Source: Flammeovirga sp. EKP202 (GTDB taxonomy: Bacteria; Bacteroidota; Bacteroidia; Cytophagales; Flammeovirgaceae). Taken from it: DNA of 64,000 bases. Positions 1 through 11,700 of the stretch are shown here, piece by piece (position 1 is the stretch's first letter; every line of letters begins with the position of its first letter). The stretch is taken from the NCBI RefSeq assembly GCF_014534745.1, contig NZ_JACVVP010000017.1, positions 1 through 64,000 of the forward strand, given 5' to 3'. The position numbers and the translations under genes were made by a program. The notes beneath the pieces are model-generated. The model was not told where the DNA came from. It saw only the letters and a program-made list of their open reading frames with translations, and did not search any database.

Positions 1-10
1 GAGCATAGTA

Positions 11-48
11 AATAATCATTATGTTATAAGTTAAACATAATGATTATT
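11..48 (-). terminator. AT-only hairpin downstream of adenine deaminase
   Basis: A perfect 15-bp inverted repeat (11-25 with 34-48) surrounds an 8-nt loop. It lies 58 nt past the ade stop codon. The stem is almost entirely A/T and the U-run after it on the minus strand is short, so it could be a weak terminator, a bidirectional one serving a gene left of the window, or a 3'-end stabiliser. Confidence 0.4.
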
Positions 49-105
49 TATTCAAATCTTAGTTTTGCGACAGCCCCTTCATTTTTATCAAGTAGATAAT
101 GTATA

Positions 106-1722
106 TTATTTCACCAATAAATCTGTAAACTTAAACGTAGAACCATCGAATAGTCCTTTATCACTCAGTTTGAGTTGAGGTATGACAAGTAATGCCATAA
201 AAGATAAAGTCATGTAAGGGTCATGTAATTGACTACCGTATTCTTTCGCTTTATCGAGTAGCTTTTGGTATTGCTCGGCCACAATTTCTCCATTTTCATT
301 TGTCATTAATCCGGCAATCGGTAATTCAAGACTATTTGTTTCGTCGTGAGAAACTATACAAATGCCTCCTTTCATGTCAATGACTTTATTGACCGCTTTG
401 TAAATCTCATAGTCAGATGTACCGACAGCAACAATATTGTGGGAGTCATGTGCTACTGTAGAAGCGATTGCTCCTTTAAATAACCCAAAACCTTTAATAA
501 AGGCAATTGAAGGATCTGTGTCTTCGTATCGGTTTACTACGGTCATTTTAAGTACATCATTTCTTTTGAAAGATTTGTATTCATGCACTTCGGTTGATGT
601 GATAAGTTGACCATCATGAGCAACAATACATCTTATTTTATCTTCGGGTTGGTAATCTACATCAAAAAAGGAGGTGTGTTTTTTGGTGCAGTTAAACTTA
701 TTGACTATTTCTGCTTTTGGTGTTGTGAATAGCTCTTTACCATTTTCAGCGACTTTCTCACCATCTATATAAGTGGCAATAATATTAAAGTCCGTAATGC
801 TGTCAACGATGATAAAGTCGGCGTAGTCTCCAACTCTTAATTGTCCCACATCAAGCTTATAGTGATTAATAGGATTGATGGAAGCAATTTTTATAACATT
901 AAAAATGTCATCCCCATTTTCAATAGAGCGATGTACAAACTTATCCATATGATAATCGATCAACTCGTGAGGGTGGGAGTCGTCTGTACAAAACATTAAG
1001 GATTCAGGGTTGGTCTTGATCAAAGGAGCAAGGGCTTCATAGTTTTTAGCGGCACTTCCTTCTCTAATCTGTATTTTCATACCCGCTTCTAACTTATCTC
1101 TTGCTTCTTCAAGTTCTACGCATTCATGATCGGTAGATATACCCGCACTGGCATATTTTCTTGCCTGTTCTCCTTTTAGTCCAGGGGCATGTCCATCTAT
1201 GGGTTTGTTAAGTGTTTTGGCGGCAAGGATTTTCTTTTTTACTTCTGCATCTCCATATAAAACACCCGGCCAATTCATCATTTCAGCTAGGTATTTAATG
1301 TCTTTACTTTTTAATAAAGATTCAATTGCTCTTGAATTGATGGTCGCTCCTGCACTTTCAAAGTTTGTAGCAGGAACGCATGAAGGGGCACCGAAGTTAA
1401 ATTTCAGAGGTGTTTTTTTCCCATCATCAATCATGTATTGAACACCTTCTACGCCTAACACATTGGCAATCTCATGAGGATCAGAAACTGTTGCTACCGT
1501 ACCATGTCTTACTGCAATTTTTGCAAATTCTGATGGAACAAGCATTGAACTTTCAATGTGGATATGTGCATCCACAAACCCAGGCATTATATATTGGTTG
1601 CAACCTTTTGCAGATTCGTCGTATTTGATGGAAGTAATTTTTTTTCCACTAAATTTTAACGTTCCAGGAAAGATTACTCTTCCATGGACATCTACAATAT
1701 AAGCTTGTATTTCTTTTTCCAT
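106..1722 (-). CDS. ade: Adenine deaminase (amidohydrolase superfamily)
   Basis: Predicted to hydrolyse adenine to hypoxanthine and ammonia for purine salvage, in the cytoplasm. The 538-residue protein is of usual length for the family. The metal-binding signature is visible near residue 50 (PGFVDAHIHIESSM, the HxH motif), followed by a GTVATVSDPHEIANVLG segment typical of Ade, a DGHAPGL segment, a CTDDSHP segment that would supply the metal-binding Asp, and a C-terminal Ade domain with an IVSHDETNS stretch. A hairpin lies between this gene and the upstream barrel-protein gene, so it probably has its own transcription unit. The main alternative would be another amidohydrolase, but the whole-length match to the Ade pattern makes that unlikely. 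Confidence 0.93.
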   Translation of the reverse strand: MEKEIQAYIVDVHGRVIFPGTLKFSGKKITSIKYDESAKGCNQYIMPGFVDAHIHIESSMLVPSEFAKIAVRHGTVATVSDPHEIANVLGVEGVQYMIDDGKKTPLKFNFGAPSCVPATNFESAGATINSRAIESLLKSKDIKYLAEMMNWPGVLYGDAEVKKKILAAKTLNKPIDGHAPGLKGEQARKYASAGISTDHECVELEEARDKLEAGMKIQIREGSAAKNYEALAPLIKTNPESLMFCTDDSHPHELIDYHMDKFVHRSIENGDDIFNVIKIASINPINHYKLDVGQLRVGDYADFIIVDSITDFNIIATYIDGEKVAENGKELFTTPKAEIVNKFNCTKKHTSFFDVDYQPEDKIRCIVAHDGQLITSTEVHEYKSFKRNDVLKMTVVNRYEDTDPSIAFIKGFGLFKGAIASTVAHDSHNIVAVGTSDYEIYKAVNKVIDMKGGICIVSHDETNSLELPIAGLMTNENGEIVAEQYQKLLDKAKEYGSQLHDPYMTLSFMALLVIPQLKLSDKGLFDGSTFKFTDLLVK

Positions 1723-1739
1723 TGGTTTTTAATTCAACA

Positions 1740-1779
1740 AAGCCAAAATACCTCATTAGTGTTTGAAGTATTTTGGCTT
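1740..1779 (-). terminator. Intergenic hairpin between barrel-protein gene and ade
   Basis: A perfect 12-bp inverted repeat (1740-1751 with 1768-1779) with a 16-nt loop. It lies 74 nt past the stop of the 1854-2456 gene and 17 nt before the ade start. The run after it on the minus strand is TTTGTTG, so as a terminator it is only moderate. It could equally be a leader structure of ade. Confidence 0.5.
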
Positions 1780-1853
1780 AGTCTATATTTAATTTAATTG
1801 TTGTTGAAATTTTATGTCGTGGTTTTAAGCAGTCATTTAAAAAGAATGATTAC

Positions 1854-2456
1854 TTAAAATACTAAAGCGTAAGCTACAGTTATATCAAATCTAGAGACAG
1901 ATAAGTCGTTACCTTCTGCTCTTGAAATATCTGAAAAACCAGTAATGTACCTAAAGTCTATCATTATATTATCTATCAATGCTCCAACTCCAAAAACCAT
2001 AGAGAAGTTAGAGTCATTTAAATATCTCATGCCATCTCTTTCTCCACTGTTTTCAGCAGGACTCAATGTGCCATCCAAAATATTTACAGACCCCTTTTCT
2101 TTTGCTCTGGCCAAAATACTTACCATTGGGCCTGCATTGAAGAAAAAGCGCTCTTTTTTTCCAAATGTAAGTTTTGCTAAAATTGGAAAATCAACATAAT
2201 TCAAATTGATGGTTGTTCCTTCAGATTTTGAACTAATGATAGAGTACATGCATTCTGCCTGTAATGAAAACATATCGTTTGTAGCGGCCTCGACTGCTAT
2301 ACCAAAATTAATATTTGGCTTGTAGTTGAAATCATTCGCACGATTGGTCTTAATGGTTGAAATACTTGTGCCAACCTTTCCTGCTACCATGATACCTTGT
2401 CCAAAGACAGAATAAGAGGCGATTAATAAACTAAGGGCCAAAAATATTTTCTTCAT
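1854..2456 (-). CDS. Small outer-membrane beta-barrel protein (PorT-like fold)
   Basis: Predicted outer-membrane barrel of unknown role, 200 residues. The start chosen (ATG at 2456) gives a clean signal peptide, MKKIFLALSLLIASYSVFGQ, where a longer reading would begin at a GTG. The mature part has alternating strands (FGIAVEAATNDMFSLQAECMYS; FNAGPMVSI; MVFGVGALI) and ends in the strand RFDITVAYALVF with a terminal Phe, as in BamA-inserted barrels. The spacing of strands recalls the 'outer membrane beta-barrel' (OMP_b-brl_2/PorT) family common in Bacteroidota. A good promoter match lies at 2590-2617. No function can be assigned from sequence. Nothing suggests it belongs to the type IX secretion machinery itself. 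Confidence 0.75.
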   Translation of the reverse strand: MKKIFLALSLLIASYSVFGQGIMVAGKVGTSISTIKTNRANDFNYKPNINFGIAVEAATNDMFSLQAECMYSIISSKSEGTTINLNYVDFPILAKLTFGKKERFFFNAGPMVSILARAKEKGSVNILDGTLSPAENSGERDGMRYLNDSNFSMVFGVGALIDNIMIDFRYITGFSDISRAEGNDLSVSRFDITVAYALVF

Positions 2457-2589
2457 ATAAGAATAGGTAATTTCAAAAAATATAGTTTTTAAAAGCACAA
2501 AATTATTTTTGTAGACTTAAGGGTCATTGTAATAAATTCTGTCTTGCTTAATATTTAAAGTTACTATTCTTTTTATGTAAGAACCAAGC

Positions 2590-2617
2590 CAAAGATAATC
2601 TATAATTAATTCTTCAA
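2590..2617 (-). promoter_or_regulatory. Bacteroidota-type promoter for the barrel gene
   Basis: Read on the minus strand there is TTG (2617-2615), a 17-bp spacer and TATCTTTG (2597-2590), an exact fit to TTG-N17-23-TAnnTTTG. Transcription would start near 2584, giving a leader of about 125 nt before the ATG at 2456. Confidence 0.5.
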
Positions 2618-2751
2618 TGAATTTAATCATAACACTACCCCAAAATACCTTTATTAGTAATTTTCCTTGATAATTCTGAAGATGAAAATTCAAAACAATG
2701 AAATAGAAATTAAAGTAATGAGATGCTCTATGACTTGTTAAAATATAAAAA

Positions 2752-2783
2752 ACGAGATTTCAATTCATTAAAAGAAATCTCGT
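2752..2783 (-). terminator. Rho-independent terminator of the giant adhesin gene
   Basis: A 10-bp perfect stem (ACGAGATTTC paired with GAAATCTCGT) and 12-nt loop start 8 nt past the stop codon. The hairpin is followed on the minus strand by TTTTTA. Confidence 0.87.
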
Positions 2784-2791
2784 CTCAATAA

Positions 2792-5700
2792 TTATCTAAT
2801 GAGTAAAATTTGTCCTGTTTTTTCTGTAACAGATCCATCTTTTTGTGATGTGTAACGAATAGTGTAAGTGTAATTACCTGATATCATATCGGCACCTTTA
2901 TACTGGCCGTCCCATCCATTACCTGGACTACTTGCCTCTGATGATGTCCTATATTCTTTGTGGAATATTGATTCACCCCAATTATTAAAGATGTGAAGAT
3001 CTATATCAACAGCATAGGCTGGTTCAAGTAAGAACTCGTCATTGATGCCGTCACCGTTTGGAGTAAAGGCATTTGGTGTATTCATCCTTGCTGGACAAAT
3101 TTGATTAATAAAAATCGTATCAACGGTTGAGCATCTAGTGGTATGTGTCTCATCCGTTACCACAACGGTGTATGTTCCAGATCGATCTCTTGTAACTACT
3201 CTAGAGGTTTCTCCTGTATTCCATTGATAGGTGAAGTTTTCCCCTTCAACGGCTCCCACTTGAAGTAAATCGCCAAATTCAAAACAGAAAGTAGTGTCTT
3301 CTAAAACCATCTCAGGATTAGGATGGAAAATAGCTTCAAACTCATGGGTAAACTCACACATAGTCCCTGAAGAATGTTCTACCATTGTTCTTACGGTGTA
3401 AACTCCATTTTCTAGGACATCAATTGTAGGAGTGGTTTCGCCGGTACTCCAAATGTAAGTCTGAACTGTTTCATCATAATCAGGGATTCTAGCATCGAAT
3501 GTGATAGCTTCTGTTTCACATGATTCTTGTTCTCTATCCATGTCAATATCAGGGATGATATGCACTGTGATATCATGTGTGTTCACACACCCTTGTGAAT
3601 TCGTGACTGTTAAGGTGTATGTCGTTTCCTCCTGAGGTGCTACCTCTATCGCTTGAGTAGTTTCGCCAGTACTCCATAAGTAAGTAACAGGAACATCTAC
3701 TTCTGGCGTAAAAGTAGTGGCCAATCCTTCACAAATCCAAACATCTGATGGTAACGTGACAACAGGAAGCGGTGTGACAGTTATTGAATCGATATATGTA
3801 TTTGTACACCCTCCATTATTGGTTACTTCTACTAATACGGTGTAAGTGCCTGCTTCTAGATATTGGAAGGACGCATTAGTCTCGTAGGCGTCAAATAATG
3901 CACCATTTCTCTCGTTGTAATCAAAGTCCCATTTTACAGCTCTAATACCATGATCTCCACTTTGAGTCAATTGAGGTGTTGTATTGATAAATTGGGCAAT
4001 TTCTCCAATACAAATATCATTGAACGTAAATGATGGAGTAGGGATTTCATGAATTGGAACGATGGAGGTAAACTTATCAGAAATACATCCTGCAGGAGTA
4101 ATAATCCTCATCGAAACGGGGTGATCACCTTCAGTTGTGAACGTATATGTTGTATCACCTGAAGTTTGAATTTCATAATTGCCATCATTATTAAAATCCC
4201 ATTCAAATACACTTCCAGCATGTGGAACTTCAGCATTTCGAGTAGAGAAATGGATTAATTCATTCTGACAACCAAATCCTTGATCCACTACAAAATTCGC
4301 AACAGGCGTTCTATGGAATACAATGTTCATCGTATCGATTGCAACACAATTTGAATTTTCTTTGTTTTTAACTCTTAAAACAATAGTACTGTTTACTTCA
4401 AAAGAGTTAGAGTTGAAAATTGGCTCTGAAAGTGAAGCAAGGTAAGAGTTCATATTTGATTGGTTATTAATACTTCCTCCCATAGATTCAATCACTTCCC
4501 ATTCATAATCCATTCCGGTCCAATTTCTTTCATTTGGATTCAAGAAGAATACTCTTTCTTGACAATCTGCCATATCATCTGGTAAACTCACTGTTGGTGT
4601 TCGTAAGAAAGTGACCGCAATTTCATCTGTACTCGTACCACAATTATTCAATTGGTTTTCTGTAGTCAATGAAATATAGGCTTTTACCCAAGAAGCATCA
4701 CCCGGTATAGTTGTTACTTCAAATGTAGGCTGATAAGTGCTAGCATTATTGATGCTCACACTAGCCCTTGTATCTGATGTTCTTTGATCTGTATCAATTC
4801 TGTTGATGGTCCAATTGTAATTGAAATTACCAATGAATTCTTCATTTATTGGATTAATAGTCATAATAGATGAATCACAACCAGCCTGAAGGTCTTCCCC
4901 TAAAGCACTAATTGGACTTCTGAAGAAGGTTACTTCGATGGAGTCAGAAACAATAGTACAATAAGGGTTTGATGGGCTGGAAACTGTCAACTTGTACCAA
5001 GCAGAGAGTTGAGCTGCTCCGTTAGGGAAAGTTGGGTTTTCGACTGTTACTTGATAGTCAGACATTGAACTGATTTGAATGTCTGCTCCATTGATGGAAT
5101 CAATATCACTACTCAAACTCAAACGTTCCCAAGTGTATGTGAAGTTCTGTACTTCGCTTTGAAGAGGATTTAAAGTAATAGTATTATTATCACATGCATT
5201 TGAGTTTGAACTTACAATACTTAATTCTGGTTGTCTATGGAATCTTAGCGTAATGCTTTCTGTATCCGAACATCCACTGTTTCCATTTAAGACTTCTAGG
5301 GTAGCTTCAATTTCAATGTAGGAAGCTCCTGTTGGGAATGTTGGGTTGGACACTATTAATGTATGACCTCGACTTCCATTAGAAGTAGAGTCCACTGATC
5401 CTGTATTGTTGCCGATATCATCAGTGATATTAAAACTCCAATTGTAATTAAATTCAGAAACGGATTCTTCACCTGTTGTAATTGTGAATTGATTGTTTTC
5501 ACACAAATCAGTCGCTGATGAATTTAAACTGACTTGAGGCGTTCTATAGAAAGTCAAACTTCTTGTTTCATTCGCAAAACAAGTATTGTATTGATGCGAG
5601 TTGTGGGCCATTAAATCAATAGTGAAGTTGATTTCTCCAGAACCTTGATCAAATTCATTGACGTCAATCAAAAGACTATCCAATACGGATACGGTATCAA

Positions 5701-8700
5701 TAGTACCCCCAGTAAGATTATTGATGGACCAATCAAATACATAATTACTTTCTTGGTTAGTATTGATATCGAATGTTAAACCTTTGAGTTTCGCATTGCT
5801 ACCGCAATTGATTGGCGTAGTTAATAAATCATTTTCAAGTACAGGAGTTTTGAAGAAAGAAACAGCAACTTCTTCAGTCGTAATACATGGCTGAGATGCG
5901 TTGACATTATTATTAATTATTTCTAACTGATAACGCAAATCGATTCTAGTTTCTCCTTGATCAAAAATAGGGTTGTTCACTACTAAATCTCTTGCTTGAT
6001 CATTGACCATTGAAACAGATCCGTTTGTATTCGTAAGTAGTGTCCATTGATAAGAATAATCACTAACTACTTCGTTGAATGGCTGTATTACAATTTCACT
6101 AGCACAACTATCATTACTTACTTTTGTGATCGAGAAGTCAATCATTGGAACTCTAAAGAAGACCAAAGTGTGTTGTTGTGTGTCAGAACATCCGCCTTCA
6201 TTTGGATTGTTGGCTGTTAATTCAAAAGTGACTTCAATTTGTGATCTTCCGGCACTAAAATCATTATTCCCAAAATAGAGGTCAATGTTCTGATTGTTGT
6301 TTTGTGCATTTAAAATAGAAGAGGAATTACCACTATATCCATCAATTGAAACAATAGTCCAATTATAATTAAAGCCATTGATCATTTCATCACCAAAAGG
6401 TTTGATAGTGACAGAGTCTAATGCACATCCAGAATGATTATCCGTAAATGAAATCATAGGTTGACGGGCAATTGAGATGGTGTAACTAGTATCGGCGTCA
6501 CAATCGGCATTCAATTGATTTTCTGCATGTACATTATACTTTGCGGTGATTAATGCACTTCCTGAAGGGAAATCAGAAGGGATTCCATCAATTGTCATAC
6601 TACCGACTGTTGATGTATTGACATTTGTAAGTGCTGTGATATCGGCATTGTTATCAGTGTAAATACTATCAATTGTCCAAGTGTAAGCATAATTGTCAGT
6701 TCTTGGCTCTACGGTTTGTAAAGTGATGTCGTTATTGTCACAAGTACTAAAATTATTTGTACCTAATGCTAAAAGTGCATCTCTATCAAAGATAACCGTC
6801 ACTTGATCACTCGAAGTACAACCATTATCTGAGTTGGTGACTGTTAATTCATAAACGGATGTAACTCTAACAGCATTTTGAGGGAAATTAGGGTTGTGAT
6901 TTAAAGTTAAAGTATGATTGTTTAAACTACTTTCTAATGGTTTGATATTAGAAGCTAACAAATCAATACCATTATCTGTAGTAACACTAATCGGTGTCCA
7001 TTGATAAGTAAAACCTGCGTTTTCATTGTCAATTGGGAATAATGTCACTTCTGAGTCCATACAAGCAGGAGTGAGATTTAAATGGCTTAAACTTGCTTGA
7101 GGTGTTCTAAAGAAAGTGAAATTATAAGTTTCGTTTCCGGTACATGCTCCAGAATTATTGGTTACAAAAACTCTGTATGAAACATCAATTCTATGACTTA
7201 ATGAATCAAATGATATAACTGAGAATTGTGTGTCTTGATTTTGAGAGTCTAAATGAGTAACGTCAATAGATCCACCATTAACAGCAACTTCGGTCCATGT
7301 GTAGTTGTAATTTGGAATAGATTCGGTACCAAATGGACGAATGATATTGACTAATTCACAATTGGTACTGTCTAAAGATTGTGTACTACTCAGTATCGGA
7401 ACTCTATAAAATGTTGCTTCAATTGTATCCTTATCCGTACACCCTGGCGATTGACTATTTTCAACACTTACTTCATATTCGTAAGTAATTTCACTACTTC
7501 CAGTTGGGAAGAAGCCTTCCACATCCACTGGTGAATTGAGAGTGTAAGTATTTTCATTTTGCACTACTTGAGGAGCTATTAATGTCTCTGTATTTGGATT
7601 ATTGTCAACTCTTGTGTCTAATAACGTCCATAAGTAATTAAAGTCAGGGACGTACGACTCTTGTGTAGTGAGCAATATCGATGTTGATGAACATACAGGG
7701 ACAATAGGTTGTAGTGAAGCGGTAGGGGTTCTGTAAAAAGTAAATGTAACCGTTTCTGTATCGAAGCAGGTAGAAGGGTTTTCAGCGTTTCTAACAACGA
7801 TTGAATAAGTTACGTCAATTTTATTAGATGATACATCAAAGATTGGATTATCAAACGTTACATTTTGCGTGGTAGTAGAAGATAAATTCACTGTTCCTCC
7901 ATTGACTGAGACAGGAGTCCACATGTATACAAATCCTGAAATAATTTCAGCACCAAATGTTGTAATTGTATTGGTGTTTCCACAATCTCCTGCCACTAGT
8001 GATTGTTGTATAGAGATGGATGGGACTCTTAAAATAGTAAAAGAAGTACTATCAATATCAGAACAAAGAACATTCCCTAAAGTATCTGTATTATGAACCG
8101 TTAATTTGTATTCAGTATCAATTTTATGGCTCCCCGCATCAAAAGAAACTTTCTCTATTTCGATGTCTTGAGTCGTCGTTGAGTAACCAGGTGTAAAACC
8201 AACTTGACCTCCTGAAAGTTGTGTTTGTTCCCATAAATAGGCGAACCCATTAATAGTTTCACTACCCATTGAGCGTATTAAATTCACGGAGTCACAACCG
8301 GTAATCGTTTGAGAGAAATTGATGACCGGTGTTTTGTAGAATACAAACGTGAAAGCGGTGTCAGCTTGGCATGAAGTATTTTCAACGTTTTCTACAGTTA
8401 ATGCTACATTAATTCTGATGGTATCACTTCCATTGTTAAATACAGGGTTACTAAACGTGATGTTTTGTCCTGTCAAAGAAGTATTTGTAACGGAACCTCC
8501 AATAGGGGTTGTGAAACTCCAATTATAATCAAAAGCAGTTGAGGCATTTTCACTTCCAAACGTAGTGATAGTGTTGGTGACATCACACCCTACTAAACTT
8601 TGTTGGATATCAAATACAGGTGGTCTGTAAAACACCATAGTATGATTATAAGAATTTGAACAACTGTTTTGATCAGTATTTTCGATGGCAATGGTAACAG

Positions 8701-11700
8701 GAACCTCAATCTTATTGCTCCCATCAGCAAAGGCTTCAATTGGGAGTGTTAAACTTAGGTTTTGGTTATTTACTTGATTATAAAAACTATTGATTACATC
8801 AGAAGGTAATTGATTATTAGCAGCACCTGTTACATTTAAACTGTCATAAGACCAATTATAATCAAAACCTGTATTGTGTGGAATATTTTCTATTAGACCT
8901 AATGGTGAAAGTGTCATTTCCAATCCACACATTCCGCCAGCTCTACTTTCATTAAAATTTGTAAAGTCAGCTTGACGGTAAAGTGTTGTAACAATACTCA
9001 TAGAATCTTCACAAGAAGCAGAATTGGTATTAAATGAGGTCAGTGAATATCTAGTATCAACTCTTGTTGAATTGATTTCAAATGTATCTAAAGAGATCGT
9101 TAAGTCTTCATTGGTTAATGATGAGGTTGTGATTGTACCACCAGTTCTTGAAATTTCACTCCAACTGTTTGTGAATCCAGAAATTCCTTCTCCATTATAA
9201 GGATGAATAGTTAAGGCATCAGCACAAGAATCCGCTGAAGATCTTGTGTAGCTGAAGTTGATTTCGGGATGACGATATAAAGTGAAATTAAAGGTGGTGT
9301 CATCATCGCACATTGATTCTCCCGAGTTTAACAAGGTGATCATGTAAGTAGAATTGATCTCACTTTGTCCAGGGTCATAATCGGTGGCCGTAAAGGTAAT
9401 TGTTCGATGTCCATCATGATCTGCTGGGTCAGTAAGAACAGTTCCTCCTGATTGACTAATTAGCATCCAATCAAAATCAACATCCATGAGCATCTCGTTG
9501 GTTGAAGTGACTTTTACGGCATTTTGACAAGCACCGGTCATACTTGTTAGCATTACCTCAGGCGTTCGATAGAAAGTGAAGGTCACCGTGTCTTCTGCAT
9601 AACAAATAGGTTGGCTTGAGTTGAGGACTCTTAATTTATAGTAGACCTTCATAATCGAGTGAAGATCAGTGAAACTATCCACTTGTACATTTAATTCTCT
9701 TTCTGCTAAGCTACTATTGTCATTGACAACACCTGTAACTACGCCGTTCTTTGTAGAAATAGAATCCAAAGTCCATTGATAGACATATCCATTGATATGA
9801 GTATCAAAAGGAGAGATGGTCCCGTTATTATCACATACGGCACCTTTTGAAGCGAAGAAATCATTTTTGATTTGAGGTGTTCTATAGAAATAGAGGGTGT
9901 AAGTTGCAGTATTGCTACAACTGTTATCGAGTGGAGCTTCAGTATTGACTGTAGTTAACTCAAGTGTAATGCTAATTACAGATTCATTTGAAATGAAATC
10001 GTCATCAGTGATGGTAAACGTAGTGTTTTGAGTAGTATATATGTCATTTACAGTATAATCACTTCCGTTATATCCTGTAATATTTTGAATTTCCCAGTTG
10101 TTTGAAAAACCAGGTATAATTTCAGTTCCAAAAGGTTGAAGTGTAGTCGTTAAGTCACATGAATCCGCTTTCAATTCTGTAATATTAATTTCAGGATTTC
10201 TGTAATATTGGAACATGATCGTTTTGCTTGAATCTGCACAAGTAATATTAGTATTGGAATGTCTAATATTGAAATCCATATTAAAACGTAAGATATGTGC
10301 TCCTTCTTGGTAATCACTGTCCTCAATATTTACATTCAGGTTCTGACTATTTTGGTTTGTATTCAAATAGTTTAAAATACTTGCTGATAGCGTATTTCCG
10401 TCAGCTCCGGCCCCGGAAACAGAAGTAGGGTCAAGCGTCCAAGTGTAATCAAAACCATTGTTGTGATTTATCACTTCTGTTAGACCAAGAGGAGCAACTT
10501 GGATCAGGCCTCCGCATAGTCCTAAAGGTTGTTGTTCGTTGTAATTATTAAAGTTTGGTGTTCTATAAAAATAGAACTCAACCGTATCTTTGTCAACACA
10601 AGTATTTGATACTGAATTGGTGGCTGTTAATTCATACCTTACTGTAATGGTGGTGGAATTTTGATCAAAACTATCTGCTGTAATATCTAAGTCGAGGTCA
10701 GTATTTGAGGAATTTTGAGTGATGGCTCCTCCATTGACTGACAATTGTCTCCAATTTCTTGTAAACAAAGGAATGTCTTCTCCATTAAAAGGTTGAATTA
10801 CATCAGTAAGAGCACAAGAATCAGTTTTTATGGAAGCAAAATTGATTTCTGGCGTTCTAAAGAAAGTTACTTGGAAAGTTGTATCATCATCACAGGTGTG
10901 AGTGGATGGATTCGTAATTGTTAATGTATATTCGGCATCAATTCTTACGGCATCGGTATCAAAAGAAGCGACATCAATTGTAAAGACTTCGCTACCACCT
11001 GCAGTGCTGTCAATAGTACCTCCTGTAATAGAATTTAGATTCCAATAAAAATCAGCTCCAAAGTGAACGAAAGCTTCATTATTTGATCGGAATGTCATAG
11101 AAGAGTCAACCGAAGCACAATAAGAAAGCGGGTTGTCAAAGGCCATTTCAGGAGTTCTATAAAACTCAAAGTCTACAGTCTGTTCATCATAACAACTTGG
11201 TGCTTCAATATTAAAAACCCTCAATCTATATTGAGTATCAACCTGAAGGCTGTTGGTTGCAAATGTATCAAGTGAGACCGTAATTTCTCGATTGGTTAAA
11301 GTATTATCAGATACTGCTCCATTTGTTTCTGAGACTTTTTCCCAAACATAACCATATCCATTTACATCAGTAGTAAAAGGTGCTGCAGTAGCGGTATGAT
11401 CACAAGTATTGATTTTTGTAGACAAAAATGGAGTGTCAATTTCAGGAGTTCTATAGAAAACTAAAGTGTCAGTAATAGTATCAATACATGAAGGGTTGGT
11501 AGGTAATAATTGATTCTGTACTTCTAATGCCACAATCATTGTGATTTTTGATTCCGTATGCGTAAAATCACTGTCTACGAGATTTACAGTAAGGTCTTGA
11601 GCTGTAAAGCTTTGACCTGCTGCATAAGTAGAATTTGCATAGTTGGTAATAGAAACAACTTGCCAGTCATAATTAAAACCATTAATAGTTTCCGTTCCAA

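Larger units (their letters stand above)
2457..2791. other. Intergenic region with promoter and terminator only
   Basis: These 335 AT-rich bases carry the terminator of the giant gene at the right end (2752-2783) and a promoter candidate for the barrel gene (2590-2617). I see no convincing coding sequence or structured RNA in the rest. Confidence 0.6.
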